Assembly: GCA_000697665.1 (NCBI GenBank)
Contig: KL197718.1
Location: 55,906-119,905, forward strand
DNA: 64,000 bases
From: Jaapia argillacea MUCL 33604
Lineage: Eukaryota; Basidiomycota; Agaricomycetes; Jaapiales; Jaapiaceae
Direction of reading: 5' to 3'
Shown here: piece by piece, positions 37,721 to 49,279 of the stretch
Layout: every line of letters starts with the position of its first letter
How positions within the stretch are numbered: position 1 is the first letter of the stretch
Translations under genes and position numbers: made by a program
Notes under the pieces: generated by a model
What the model was told of the DNA's origin: nothing
The model's input: only the letters and a program-made list of their open reading frames with translations
Database searches by the model: none

Positions 37721-38901
37721 GGTGGACGTATACACGAGAAGAGAAGAGTATATGCGAATCGGAGAATACTGGAAACGCGAGGATAGAACTCACCCCAAAC
37801 AACTCCGGTAGCACTCCAAACCTCCACGCACTCTTTATCAAGATGGGGAACCACTCGTTCATAGCCCAAGCGCCGTTCGGTTTCCCCCCGCATATTTGGC
37901 CTATTCTGAAGGAAGTTGTTTGGAGGGAGGGAGTGAGGGTTGATGCTTTTTGTATTAGCTTTTGGGGATGGGGCGAACGACAAGGGATGTGAGAAAGGGG
38001 GAACGACAAAAGATGTGAAAGGGACTCACCTGCTCAGCGACGAATTTGGCTTCACCATACCCAATCCCCCTAGCCCACCTCTCCCCAAATGGTAGACAAC
38101 TTTCTTCAGGGAATAAACCCAGCGAACCATCATAGCTTTGTGCTATCGTGATTGACGAAGTGAACAAGAATCGTGTTGGAGGTTTCTGTTTGTTGGGAGC
38201 AGAGGAAGCACATGCGAGTGCTAGATTTATGAGGTTCCTTGTAGCCTTCACACTCTTCTCGAATGCTGGGAGAGAGGAATGAAGGTCGAGTTTCCAAGCG
38301 TTATGGATTATATGCGTGCATTCCTCCCTAATCTACCACCAAACCCGTCATCATAAGCTTCACCAACCAAATACACAACACTCACCTGTTTATACAACCC
38401 CTCCTCAATTCCCAACCCCACCTCCCCCGCATCACCCTCAACAAAAACCAACCTCCCTTCCTCCGTCCCTCGTTCTAACAACCGCATATCAAGACCCTTG
38501 TCCACCATCATGCTCACATGCCTCTCTTCCGAAGACTCGCCTCGGATGGACGGGCGGTTGTAAGCATATATCTTATAGACGCGCGTGTCGAGGAGCAAGG
38601 CGGAGAGGAGTTGAGTTCCGAGTGAACCTGTTGAGCCAGTCAAGAGGATGACTGGTTTGTCGTATGAATGGGGGAGGGACGGAGGAGGGAGGGAGGTGGT
38701 GGGTGTGGAGAGACCGACAGAGTACTTTTCTATCATTGTTGATATGGCAGTTTGACGACGGGGTTTCGCAAGCGGGTCACGGTCGAATGCATGGTGAACG
38801 ATTACAGGAACAGGCAGGGACAGGTCAACGTCGGCCTGGGGAATGTCGAGCAACGCATCGCGAGGCTGCAGAACCTGGACAGGAGGAGTTGGGTCAATCA
38901 T
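36933..38901 (-). CDS. NRPS-like terminal (thioester) reductase domain without an adenylation domain
   Basis: Exons end at 38386, then 38323-38030, 37958-37794, 37642-37385, 37306-37210 and 37063-36933; all phases agree. From the ATG at 38901 the product is 486 residues; from the ATG at 38736 it is 431. It shows the full extended-SDR reductase: VILLTGSTGSLGTQLL, IIHNAWKLDFHSSLPAFE, FTSSI, GYGEAKFVAEQ (YxxxK) and LRIGQ-like FRIGQICGGKPNGAWA. This is the C-terminal domain of A-T-R enzymes (aminoadipate-reductase-like, carboxylic acid reductases), which release a carrier-bound acid as an aldehyde. Upstream lies MIEKYS, usual for the linker, but no adenylation or clear carrier domain is found before the oxidase gene. 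It is a free-standing reductase or a truncated gene; the true start is uncertain. Confidence 0.75.
37685..37716. repeat. (AG)16 microsatellite inside an intron
   Basis: Sixteen uninterrupted AG units within the intron between 37794 and 37642 of the reductase gene. On the coding strand it is CT-rich and lies before the acceptor, where it may add to the polypyrimidine tract. Confidence 0.9.
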
Positions 38902-39195
38902 ATCTGGGGTAACGGAGGAAGACCAGCGGCATTTTTTGGGAAGAGTACATAGTCCTCCAGTTGCGATCAAGATCCTCGAGCTCAGGGCGAACAGAGCGGC
39001 GCTGGCCTGTCATGCTGTGGCGGTGCATGCTAGCACTCGTCTTTCAAATTCATCGTCCAATGACATCAGTCCTCGAGAGTGCCATGAACGCAGGAACGTG
39101 AAGAATCACCATCTGGTTTCCCCATCCGTCGAAACATACCTCCGATATACAAGGGCTTTTCTACCAATCCCGAGCTTCATCCACGCCACGCCCCA

Positions 39196-40814
39196 TCAAG
39201 CAACCACACATCCCCTCCCATCCCCTCCCCCTTCTCCCCGCACGACGCTCTTCGGCAACCCCGCCTTGTCCCCCACCAAAAACTCATCAACCAAATCTGC
39301 AACTTTCTTCCCCACACCCGCACTCATCGCAAACCCAACCCCTCCCATCCCTGTATACCCCCATCAATTAACACATTGAACCTTTACGAGGGCGGGGTGG
39401 GGGGAAGAACGCACCATAAGCATGAACGACCTTCAACCCACTCTCCAACACCTCTCCTTCAAGCCTCATACCCCCTTTCCTCCCAGGCCTAATCCCAACT
39501 ATATCCCTTATAACTTCCAAATTGGGTGAAGAAGACGAAGGAGGGATGAGAGGTTCCAATTCATGTGCTCGTCGTAAAACATCTTCTCTCTGTTCCGGAT
39601 CAACTTTCCCGTCCCTAATCCACATCAGCTATTGAACGTATACTGAAGGAAGCAACGACCCACTCACGTTTCACCATACCCTTTAATCCCACCCAAAACA
39701 ACACTCCCATCTCCCCTAGGTATAACATAACAATAATCCTTCCCAATCCTCAAATACATAGTCTTCACCTCCGGAGCCCTAATCAAAACCGTTTGTCCTC
39801 GAACAGGTTCTACCAACTTGTCTTCCACCAGCCCTAATGTGAGCGAACCTACACCCGTAGCGTTTATTACAATATCTGCGGGTGGTAGCGAGGCCGAGAT
39901 GGTGTTTGAGGTAGAGGAAGAGGAAGAGGAAGGGGCGGAGATGGACGGAGACTCAAACTCAGCCAAAGACCCAACAACCCTCCTAACGAACTTCACACCA
40001 CCCTCCTTCAACCTCCCATACAAAAATTCAAGATAGGTAGAAGGCGTGAACACCACCGACGTGTACTGAATCCCTATTTTGGCATGGGATTCAGGGGGGA
40101 GGGACGTGGAGGGGAGTATTTTGTACTAGGAGGAGATGGGTATGAGGACGAATGAAGGAGGGTGAAGGGGGAGAGGAGGAGGGAAGAAGGAAGAAGGAAG
40201 GAGAAACATACATCAGGCATGAAATCCTTCCACCAAAGATCCTCATCAGTCCCTACATCATCTCTAAACACCACACTCGGCATCCTCTTCACCACCAAAC
40301 ATCAAACGTAGCAGGGTCAAGTTGGTCACGCCATTATCAACACGAACAACGCAATCAACACGGACGATACAATCAACATGAACGATACGATCATCAGCGC
40401 GAACGATATAATTATTTACACGAACGATACACCACTCACCCGAACACTACTCTCCGGATGACTCTCCGCCAACCCCCAAAAATACCTAAACCCACTCTTC
40501 AAAACCTCTCTCTCAAGCGCATCATCCACTTTCGTCCCTCCCCCTCCGAACCCCGCTCCAGCCCTAAAGGTCCAAAGTTATCATGAGTTAATCTCGCGCG
40601 GTGAAACTCGCCCAATCAATCTCGTCCACCCAACGAACCCCAAACCCGAAGAACAAAAGGGAAGGAAAGAAACATACCAAGGAGAAGCCCAATCCAAACT
40701 CTCCTCATCACCAGGTAAATCTCTAGCCACAATAGTGATATCATACGAACGAGGTAAAGAATGAGCGATCGAAAGACCCGTTACACCCGCTCCTATGATT
40801 ATCACCGAAGGCAT
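39196..40814 (-). CDS. D-amino-acid oxidase family FAD enzyme (DAAO)
   Basis: Six exons (40814-40678, 40563-40440, 40286-40212, 40125-39668, 39614-39415, 39350-39196) give 382 residues, close to known DAAOs. The N-terminal dinucleotide motif is IIIGAGVTGLS; WASPWAGAGFGGGGG follows at the first junction; GQTVLIRAP, YVIPRGDGSVVLGG and GIRPGRKGG (with the substrate-binding Arg) mark the catalytic half. DAAO oxidises D-amino acids to keto acids, ammonia and peroxide, usually in peroxisomes. No C-terminal SKL-type signal is seen (the end is CVVA). The third intron holds an imperfect minisatellite. It lies next to the reductase gene on the same strand. Confidence 0.88.
40335..40430. repeat. imperfect minisatellite (about 18-22 base units) in an intron
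   Basis: Five degenerate units around the core ATCAACACGAACGATACA fill most of the third intron of the D-amino-acid oxidase gene (40287-40439), making that intron about 153 bases against a local norm near 55. Confidence 0.6.
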
Positions 40815-41196
40815 TATCGTTTGGTCGTATGTGAAGGGTCGAGGATGCTAGGTTTGTAGAGGATGTCAAGTCGGTCGTGAGGGGTAGATGATACGGAGCG
40901 GAGGATGAGATGAGATCATTGCTTTCCTTCTCGTTCGCCCTTGCCCAAGATCAGTGCGCGAATAGCAGAACCTTCTCTTCGACAAACGGGAATTTGGGAG
41001 TGGAAGTCGAGATAAGACGGGATCACTTCGGGAGAACCTCCACGACCACGTGAACCTCACGCGTAGTACGCGTCTCCAGCAACGTTCGCAAAGCGACCAA
41101 CCCTTCCCCAAAACGCAAAATCAGAATGGGATATGAAACATTTTGATTAAATTCTCGCTCTATCAATAAAAACCCCCAAAGTCTACCACACACCAC
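40815..41196. other. intergenic between oxidase start and Erg25 end
   Basis: Presumed promoter of the oxidase and 3' flank of Erg25. No other feature seen. Confidence 0.3.
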
Positions 41197-42471
41197 CTAA
41201 TTAACCTTCTTGCCCGTAGCATCAGCAACAACCTTCGCCTCAGCCCTAACACCCTCCGCCTCGGTCTCAGCATTAATCCTATCCTCCAAAGCCCTCAACT
41301 CCTCCGGCGTAGCCTTCCCACTCTTCTTCAAAGCAGCCTTGGCAGCATTCATCTTCTTCCTGTAATCTCGGTACTTGGTATCAGTTCCAAAGAACCAATC
41401 GCACCAACGGAAAGAAGTCGAAAAGTTGTTGACGAATGCCATGTGGTGGAAATCGTGGTGTTCGGCTCCGGACCAGAAGGGTAGGATGTGTTGGAGGGAC
41501 CAGGGGAAGTCTGGGGATGCAAAAATGAGTATGAGGGAGAAGAAAAGGTGGGAGAGAAGACGAACCATAACCGCTGTGAGCGTCGACGGCTTGGAATAGA
41601 CGGAGAGTGATCCAGACGTAGACGGTGAAGATATGGAGATCCCTCATAAAGTACGAATACAACAATGGTCCAGCGATGGTCCCAGTTCCAAGGATGAAAA
41701 CCTCAGCGGGGTGAGCGTACTCTGCAGCAAGACCGAAAGGAGCAGAGTATTTATGATGGATCTTGTGGATGTGCTTGTAAAGGGCACCCTTGTGGAGGGC
41801 TTGGTGGGCTGAAAGTGGCAACAGATTGTAAGATAGGTGTACTAGAGGAGAGAAGAGGTGGGGAGTGCGTACCGAAGAAGTGGAACATATCCTCAAAGAC
41901 GAAGAAGAAAAAGACCTGCAGAAGCATGGTCTTCAGGTCGGTGAAGGGGACTTGCCATGTGGCCATACCGAGGCCCTCAGCGACAGGGTGGAATAACCAG
42001 ATCTACGGACAAGCCCAACGACGTCAGCTTTATGCGAGATTGGGGAATGATAGGAGACGCACCATAGGAGCCTCGATAGTGAAATGCGAGAACAAAACCT
42101 GTTTCGTACATTCCCATTGCTCAGCAGCGGTGGGGACCTTGGTAGGCTGGAGTTTCCATCGTCGGAAATAAGGAATGGCGTCGATAATGATCCAAGGTAC
42201 ACAACGACCAAAGTAAACGATCTTACAAACCACCAACATCAACCATTATTCTCCACGAAAAAAACGCGTCAGAACATACCTCGTGCAGCAAAAAGCTTGC
42301 TATACCCGTCGCGAGGATCGGGTTCCCAATCCACATATACCAATTCATCCACTGAACCTCCATCCAATTCAACTTGCTCACATCCGTGCCTGCATACAAG
42401 AGCTCAGGGCTCTCATAATCGCCAAAGATACTCCTCGAAGGAGGAGCAGTCACGTTAACGTGGTAGGACAT
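41197..42471 (-). CDS. ERG25: C-4 methylsterol oxidase (Erg25)
   Basis: Five exons (42471-42280, 42221-42063, 42002-41873, 41808-41566, 41510-41197) give 345 residues. The fatty-acid-hydroxylase fold shows hydrophobic segments ([33 protein letters not shown]) and the histidine boxes AHQALH, HKIHHKY and EHHDFHH that bind the di-iron centre. Erg25 starts removal of the C-4 methyl groups of 4,4-dimethylzymosterol in the ER on the way to ergosterol. The C-terminus ends in a charged Ala/Lys/Glu-rich tail without a clear KKxx signal. A 24-base HSGY-DFPW junction matches the family well, supporting the GTTCGT donor at 41565. Confidence 0.95.
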
Positions 42472-43192
42472 TTTTTGTGAGGGTACGTCCGACGACTCCG
42501 ATCAGAAATTATAAGTGTGTAGCGGGGTGTCGTCGTCCTCAGAGGGGTGAACAAGACGGGAAGGAGGGAGGGGATGGGGAGGTAGTGGTTGTATGAGAAC
42601 CTGGTCCACTCCAAGCGTAGAGGTTTTATTTGAGTCCCAAAGGTCGAAAACCGCACCACTTTGAGCTTTATTTTTGATAATTTGTGCCAGTGGCGTGAGG
42701 TGGATGTTACCATTGCCTCGGGCCAATAGGAAATGCGAAACGTAAGCGGAAGGGAGATGCCGTAGGGAGAAGTGATTGAGAGAACGAGTGTGGGAAGGAG
42801 GGTAATTGGCATATTGGGTTCGCGACCGACGCTGGAGCGGTCGAGGGGGAGGGTCTGGAGGAGTGAAGGGAGGGAAAGATGGCGGGGAGGTGCCATGGGA
42901 CGATCTCTTGTGAAAGAAACCTCACCGGAAGGATGGCGTGGAGTCGGACGAGAATGAAGTCAAACAAGCATTGAATTTTTACGAACGTTCCACGACCTTA
43001 GTACCTACTTACAGAATACGAGTCGACATGGCGAAGCTCAAGCTGAGCTGGTACAAACAATCGGAGACGTAAAGGGAATGACAGGTGCGACAGCGGAAAA
43101 GTTAAATAAAAGTTTGAGAAATCCTTCCAAAGTCTTCAACAGAAGAGCGAGCGATACAACATCAGGAGGAGTACAAGAGTACATAAAGTCAA
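42472..43192. other. intergenic: Erg25 promoter and permease 3' flank
   Basis: 721 bases with no recognised exon. Both neighbours read leftward. I could not single out a sterol regulatory element. Confidence 0.3.
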
Positions 43193-45735
43193 TTAGACTG
43201 CGCGGGGTGGTCCTGTCATCTGAAAAGATGTAGAGCCCATGGCTATAACGTCCGAGTGCCTCTTGGAATTTTCAATATCCTGAAAGGCAGTATCAACAGA
43301 CGCAGATCGCCCGTGACGACTTCTCGTCAATGTAGTCTCTAGGACAACCTCCTCGGATCCAGGGTATGTGCTGTTCGTCTTTCCCGTGAGAATTCTCCTG
43401 AAACCCATCCCAAAACGTGAGTAAGATGTATCGAAGGAGCTGAGTAGGCGAAAGTGCGAAGAACCCGCGAGGATACTCACATCCAATATGGGATCATACC
43501 ACCAGGTGGCACACCCCAATGCTCAGCCAGGTCATAAGTAGGGGGTAAGATCCGATTCCCAGAGACTTTGCGGAGCACATATGGTATGCCATTTAAGATC
43601 ACATACGACAGCACGCCAGCGATAACACCATACGCAATGCTGAAACGTTCGTTGACAGTGAGACTTCGCACCTCAAGTAGGATGGGAAAGAAGATGCACG
43701 CACTTGTAAGACAGAGGTATGATGATAATCGTCAAGAACGCAGGAACGGCATCGCCGGCATAGTCCCAGTTAATCTCACGGACGCTAAATATACAAAGTG
43801 ATGAGTATTGGTGCGATGATAGAAGTTTCGGATCAACATGGAAGGGGTCGACCGCGGTGGAAACATCCGAGGGGAGGAATTAAAGGAAGGTGGAAAGATA
43901 AAGGCCATGACGAACTTACTTGCGAATCATCATAGATCCCACAATGACCAACGCACCACCCGTCGCCCACGAAGGGATCGACGCAAAAATAGGCGCAAAG
44001 AACACAGAGACGAAGAAAGCAAGTCCAGTAAAGATGGCTGTGATACCAGTCTTGCCACCCTCTGGACCAATCATATTCAGCAGTGTCATGTAGTACAAAT
44101 GAGATGATATCACATACCGCCGATACCAGTTGCGCTCTCAATGAAGGCAGTTACAGGGCTCGTCCCCATGAGAGCACCCATACTTATTGAGAATGCGTCG
44201 ACGCAATATGCCACGGTGGAGTTTTCAAAGTCGAGCGTTACTGGATCGCGGAGACCGGCGAACTTGGCCATGGAGTAGAGCGTTCTAAAAAAATTGCGTA
44301 AGGATTAGGAAGCTGTCTGAAAGTGAGTTTTCTTTTACCCGGTTGTGTCTGAAACGTGTTGGATAAATTAGGGACCAAATGGGATTCGGATTGAAGTGAA
44401 TACTCGCCTAGGATCTGCAGTGGCGGGCCAATAAGTTGCCGTTTGACGGAAAAGAGGTAAGAAACTCTTACATCGACATACAGGAAACTGATTAGGGCCC
44501 ACCATACCCTGCTATTCCTGAAGACGGATAGGTGTCAGTTCCTAAAAGCCCAGTAACCATTGTTACACATACCCGTAGTTGTGCTACGGGGTCAGAATAT
44601 TCGCTCAGCTTACACCACACGGGGAACAATCAGTCCACTCACATCAATCACATTCCCGATCTTCGAGATAGGATGGAAAGTTACGACTTGCTTGAAAAAG
44701 TCGAATAATTCGTCCCCAGCGGGTGTATAGGGGAAATATGTGACAGACGTCGGTCTCGGCCAAGAAATGATGCTCGTCAAAAAGATGCCAATCAACAGCG
44801 CACCCTTGACCCGATACATCATCATCAAAACCGTCAACATTCCCCCTATAAAAATCCCAAGCCACATTGTTGGACTTCGGAATACCCCACCAGAGCAATA
44901 ACCAGGAAGGTTGGGAAGGTAGTGATCTGGTGTACACCCTCCTAGTCCGACGTAATTGGTTGTGTCACCACCGATAACTCCAAGGCCTCCGGATCCAAGA
45001 CCGATGAACGCGATGAATAAACCGATACCAGCGCCTACGGCCATGACCAAGGACTGAGGCATGATGCGGGCAAGCCATTGACGGAGGCCAAAAATAGAAA
45101 GGATGAAGAAGATCCATCCCTCGAGGAATACAGCGCCCAACGCTTCCCGGTAGGTGATCAAACCGGACCCGTGGAATCCCACAACGGAGTACGTAAACTG
45201 CAAGGACGGTCAGGATCCGTTCAAACAAAATAAGCAAAGATAAGAAAGAAGGTAATGGAGAGAAAGTCACACGTACGTATGCATTCAAGCCCAATCCAGG
45301 GGCCATTCCCACTGGGAGATTGGCAAGAAGACCCATGAGGCACGATGAAAGTGCAGCTATAGCTGCGGTGGTGGTGATGAGATCCCGTCGTACCTCTTGC
45401 ACACAGGCAAGGTAAACGTCGTCAGAGGCGCAGAGATCGTTCGTCGGGCATACACATGTTCCTCCCGAGTCGGAAATAATGGAGGCGTTGACGGAGATGA
45501 TATATGCCATGGCCGCCCATGTTGTGATTCCTGCTCTGATTTCTGTCTGCGTGTGTGTTGTGGAAGTGGTTTCCAGGGCGGTCAGTGGGGAAAAACCAAG
45601 CCAAGTCAGAGAAATGCTCACCAAGAACCGAGAACCTTCTCTTTCCTTTGGGTGCCCAGATCCCTCCAACCGAAAATACCGACCCAGAAAAGAGGTGGCA
45701 ACCTGCGCGTTTAATCTATCGGCAAAGGTGATCAT
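43193..45735 (-). CDS. AzgA-family purine (adenine/guanine/hypoxanthine) permease
   Basis: Twelve exons give 588 residues: 45735-45622, 45546-45277, 45197-44643, 44583-44573 (11 bases), 44517-44472 (46), 44414-44408 (7), 44348-44339 (10), 44284-44118, 44061-43920, 43784-43704, 43639-43481 and 43397-43193. Family marks are [92 protein letters not shown] and NWDYAGDAVPAF. AzgA carriers bring purine bases in with protons across the plasma membrane. The micro-exons encode parts of the conserved HNYG..[9 protein letters not shown] region, so their choice is tightly held by family identity. The intron after the 7-base exon would start with GC. Confidence 0.92.
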
Positions 45736-46605
45736 GTTTGAGGAGAGGATGAGCCGCAAGCAGCACCGGAGAAAAGACCCAGCTCCTCGAGTGAAACGAG
45801 TGATTTAAAGGAGTGACAAGAGACAAGCGAGGAACGTGCAGGATAGTGTCCAAGATATACAGGACGTGAGTAAGTCTAGGATAGCCCGAGAGGGATATCT
45901 GCGCTCTTGTGTGCTTATCATCGCAAATTTTGACTAGAAGTGGAGGAGAAGAGATGCAATTCTCACTTGATTCTCACATGGTCATGGTCGCGGAGAGTGT
46001 GGTTGTTCCACAGCTCTTGCCGTTTACGGAAACTCGGGGATTGATGGGTTGTTGTGATGTTTCCTTTCTGGTTCTCCCTCCAACCACCTCCTCGAGTAGT
46101 GTTCCTTGAGTCGGTCTTGTCTTGCAGCAGAATAACGTTGCCGTCCCTCTACGCATGCGCCTCCTCGTTTCCTTAAAGCCATTCCCTATATCTGTATCTC
46201 TGTTAGACCGCACTCACGCTTGACGTCTCGGAACATCCGGGAAGTTCTGCACCACATGCCACATGGTTATCTCGCCAACTTTAGATTCTGAGATCGTTAA
46301 CCTGGATTAACCACTAGCGCTCAATTTGCCTCCACAACGCCGTTTAATGAGAAGAGAAACCGCCTACGTTCCCCAGCAGCGTGCTATTAAGCTTGCAGAG
46401 TCGAGCCCTTGCGTATCATGTCGTCTCGGCGGAGCATCCCTCGACGGCGTTCTACTCAACGGCTTGCTTACGCCTCGCCGATCCCTTTTTATAGCTCGAA
46501 TATGACCTCACTTCTCAGTCAGACCATGACCACAAGGTATCCCGAGAGCTCTATATCTGCCCTCTCTCTCCCAAAGCGTCCTGCTAAACACACCAATCAA
46601 CCACC
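45736..46605. promoter_or_regulatory. divergent region between purine permease and dehydrogenase
   Basis: 870 bases separate two divergently starting genes. GATA-type words (HGATAR) occur on both sides, for example TGATAAG (reverse strand) at 45914-45920 and AGATAAC (reverse strand) at 46266-46272. Purine permeases of filamentous fungi are known to respond to GATA nitrogen regulators, so nitrogen control is a reasonable inference; no CGG-N6-CCG-type purine-regulator site was found. Confidence 0.35.
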
Positions 46606-47881
46606 ATGTCCGCATTGCGAGGAAAGTTAGCCCTGATTACCGGTTGCACGTGCGTCCGCTCCCTATCTATCACCTTTCAGGTCTTCAACTTGACGCCCGG
46701 CGCTTCCAGGGGAGGGATCGGAAAAGCCACCGCCATCACGTTCGCCAAGCAAGGGCTCAACATCGCCGTCCACTACAACAGCGCGTCGAGCGCTGCTGAG
46801 GAGCTTGTTCATGATCTTACAAGCTTAGGGGTTAAAGCTGCTGCTTTTCAAGCAGATATGGGCTCCTATGACGCTGTCCGTAGGATGCACCAGGAAGTTG
46901 TAGCGAAGTTGGGCAACCCGGATGTGCTGTTCAACAACGCCGGGATGGCGGGGAAGTTCATTGGCAAGACAGGTGAGATACAGGATGTTGATATGGAGAT
47001 GTTTGAGAAGACTTGGAAAGTGAATTGCGGGTCAAGTTATCTGGTATGAGCCTTATTTACCTAATCCTGGTCTGTTCACAACGAGCTAAGTATTTTGAAT
47101 ACCGCCATTCCGTGTCTAGTTAACACAACTGTGCCTTCCATACATGGAAAGCCAGAAGTTTGGTCGCATCGTATTCTGCTCCAGGTGGGCCATTTTGTTA
47201 CCCTGTGAATACCATCATAACTGAGAAACCGAAATGATGCAACGTTAGTGTGGCTGCAGGTAACGCCCTCTCCTCCGCATGTCGACCAATTTCCTCCGGA
47301 CATGCTAATCCTTGAAAATCAGGAACGGGAGGTGTGATCGGCCCTCACTACGCCTCATCAAAGTCGGCTTTACACGGGCTGGTCCACTGGATCGCACAGA
47401 GATACGCCAGAGATGGGATTGTCAGTCTTTCGACCCTCCTCTCCGACTCGAAATCTCATTCACCTGTATTCATTCCTGTAGACTTGTAATGCCGTGGCGC
47501 CAGCACTGATTATAGGTCTGTCGTTCCCCACATATTCCATTGTTTCCATATTCACGACTCGGCATTGCGACTACAGACACTGGAATGATGGCAAACCCTG
47601 GTCCAGAGAATCTCGTATGTCTATCTGCTCCTACTTCTCTACATCCCTTCACAAAGCTGATCCCCCACTTTCGCAGAAACTCATCCCAGTAGGTCGATTC
47701 GGCAAACCTGATGAAATTGCGTCTGTCGTCGAGATGCTCGTTGGCAATTCCTACATGACGAACAAGGTCAGTGTTGACCCCGTTCCGTGCTCCTCCTAGA
47801 CGCTGATTGTAGAGTCTAACTGTGTTGTTGCGATTTTAGATCATTGTCGTCGATGGAGGATGGACGGCCAGCGCATTTTGA
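46606..47881 (+). CDS. classical short-chain dehydrogenase/reductase (SDR)
   Basis: Nine exons (46606-46649, 46710-47043, 47120-47184, 47249-47259, 47323-47420, 47482-47515, 47577-47614, 47677-47766, 47840-47881) give 251 residues, standard for the family. The cofactor motif TGCTGGIG spans the first intron, NNAG lies in the middle, and the catalytic set is FCSSVAAG (Ser) and YASSK (Tyr and Lys). The ending IIVVDGGWTASAF is typical. Exon 4 is only 11 bases. The first intron could be read through in frame and would then show GASRGGIG, but GTGCGT, TTGAC and TTCCAG mark it as spliced. The substrate is unknown; 3-oxoacyl reductase-like annotation would be usual. Confidence 0.88.
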
Positions 47882-48319
47882 GATGCTGACTTCTCTGATA
47901 CTCCGACTGGACCCTCGGTGATCTACAGGACTTTTTATACCGTTGATCTACCTTGTTATGATTGCCTTCATGAGTTGATATCTTCGAATATGTTTATGTA
48001 ACATTACATCCGAAGCGTTTGTGCTTACTCCTGCCCAACAGCGACTTTTGCGAAACCTTGTTGCCCATATCTATTCGTGCCGAGTATACTAGAGTATACT
48101 ACGAGCAGGGCATCTAAGTTATGTATCACCAACGAGCCGCTACACACGCAATCTAGCAGAATGAACTTTTTACAGTAAAGACAAGAGTAAAGATTGGATA
48201 CTGGAGGAGTCCAGGTGAGTAATCTGGAGCGTGATAAACGTGCGGGTTCGTAACTTAGTAAGGTCGATCTAATACCCTCATTTCTGTCCTGACTGGATTT
48301 AGAGACTACCCTCGAGCGT
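47882..48319. other. convergent 3' flanks
   Basis: Between convergent stops of the dehydrogenase and the cysteine-rich protein. No gene seen. Confidence 0.3.
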
Positions 48320-49279
48320 TCACCAAAACCCATGTTGCTTCTCCAATGGGGACGGGCCTTTGGTCTTGACGCAAGAGGTTCCACTAGATGAAGCCCGATA
48401 TCCAGGTTTGCACCGATGGACGACGCAAGTACCGTGCAAACACGATACATCATGCACGCCACGCAAGGCAGAGCAATCCACACCTGGGGTTCCACTGAGG
48501 TCGAGTGACTCTGGGCAACCTCCGCCTGTCGCAGATGAAGCATGAATCAGTCAATCCGAGATGCAAATAACGATGAACAACATACAACTCTCCAGGTCGG
48601 TTTGAGTGTCGATACACTCCCACACGTGAGTAGATCCACCTGGGGGTTTACAGGCACTCCAGCCTGGTTGGCAAAGCAGTTTGGCCGATTTCCGGACATC
48701 CCTTTTGGGAGGAGCGCCACTTGGGGGGGTTCGCTTCGTAGGGCCACCGCTTGGTACGTTTCTTTTGACCCTAACGTCGGTTGGGCAACCCCCAAAAATA
48801 CACCCGCCCTTGCACGCCGTATAACCACTAGCACAAACGTGGCCACACGGATTATCGGCGGTGCATTGCTTGATGGAATGTTCGGGGAACGAAAACTCCA
48901 GATTTCCAGGCGCAGAGCGGATCTATTAAATCCACGTCAGAATGACTGGAGGGGACGAAGAACGGCAAGGATACGAATGAGGGAAGTGAGCTGCGCGGTA
49001 GTAACCCCGGTTCCAGCGAGAGTAACCGCGGCACTTAGGACAGGATTGCTTCCTCCGTTGACGAGAGGGGAGGCCTGGCCCTCGCACAAACACACTGTAC
49101 AGTCGCGAATTCCTGTCAAAATGGGGCAGGTGGCAGAGGCAGGAAGGCTCACGGTCTAAAAAGCCAATGACAGCACCCTTGACAGCAAACGGGCCATCGA
49201 CAATTCCGCAAATGTCTATCGTCGCACCTCGCACCAGGGACACCAGGGCTGCCACGGTGAAAACTCTAGAGTAACGCAT
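48320..49279 (-). CDS. cysteine-rich secreted protein with CPL1/priA-like domain
   Basis: Probable exons are 49279-49153, 49112-48964 (end uncertain), 48922-48586 and 48525-48320, giving about 272 residues. The start has a signal peptide (MRYSRVFTVAALVSLVRGA). A Cys-poor domain with VTLAGTGVTTAQLTSLI follows, then PEHSIKQCTADNPCGHVC and GYTACKGGCIFGGCP, and a C-terminal CPL1-like domain: GWSACKPPGG, ECIDTQTDLESCGGCP, GVDCSALRGVHDVSCLHGTC and CKPGYRASSSGTSCV. Basidiomycete relatives include Lentinula priA and Cryptococcus Cpl1, both secreted. The second intron needs a weak GTTCTT donor to keep the frame, so that junction may be wrong or the gene slightly damaged. The role is unknown. Confidence 0.7.

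Noticed and set aside
36933-40814. Biosynthetic gene cluster of reductase and D-amino-acid oxidase
   Set aside because: Two neighbouring oxidoreductases without an intact synthase, transporter or regulator do not support a cluster.
48542-49159. 205-codon plus-strand frame
   Set aside because: Antisense to the cysteine-rich protein, whose conserved domains fix the coding strand.
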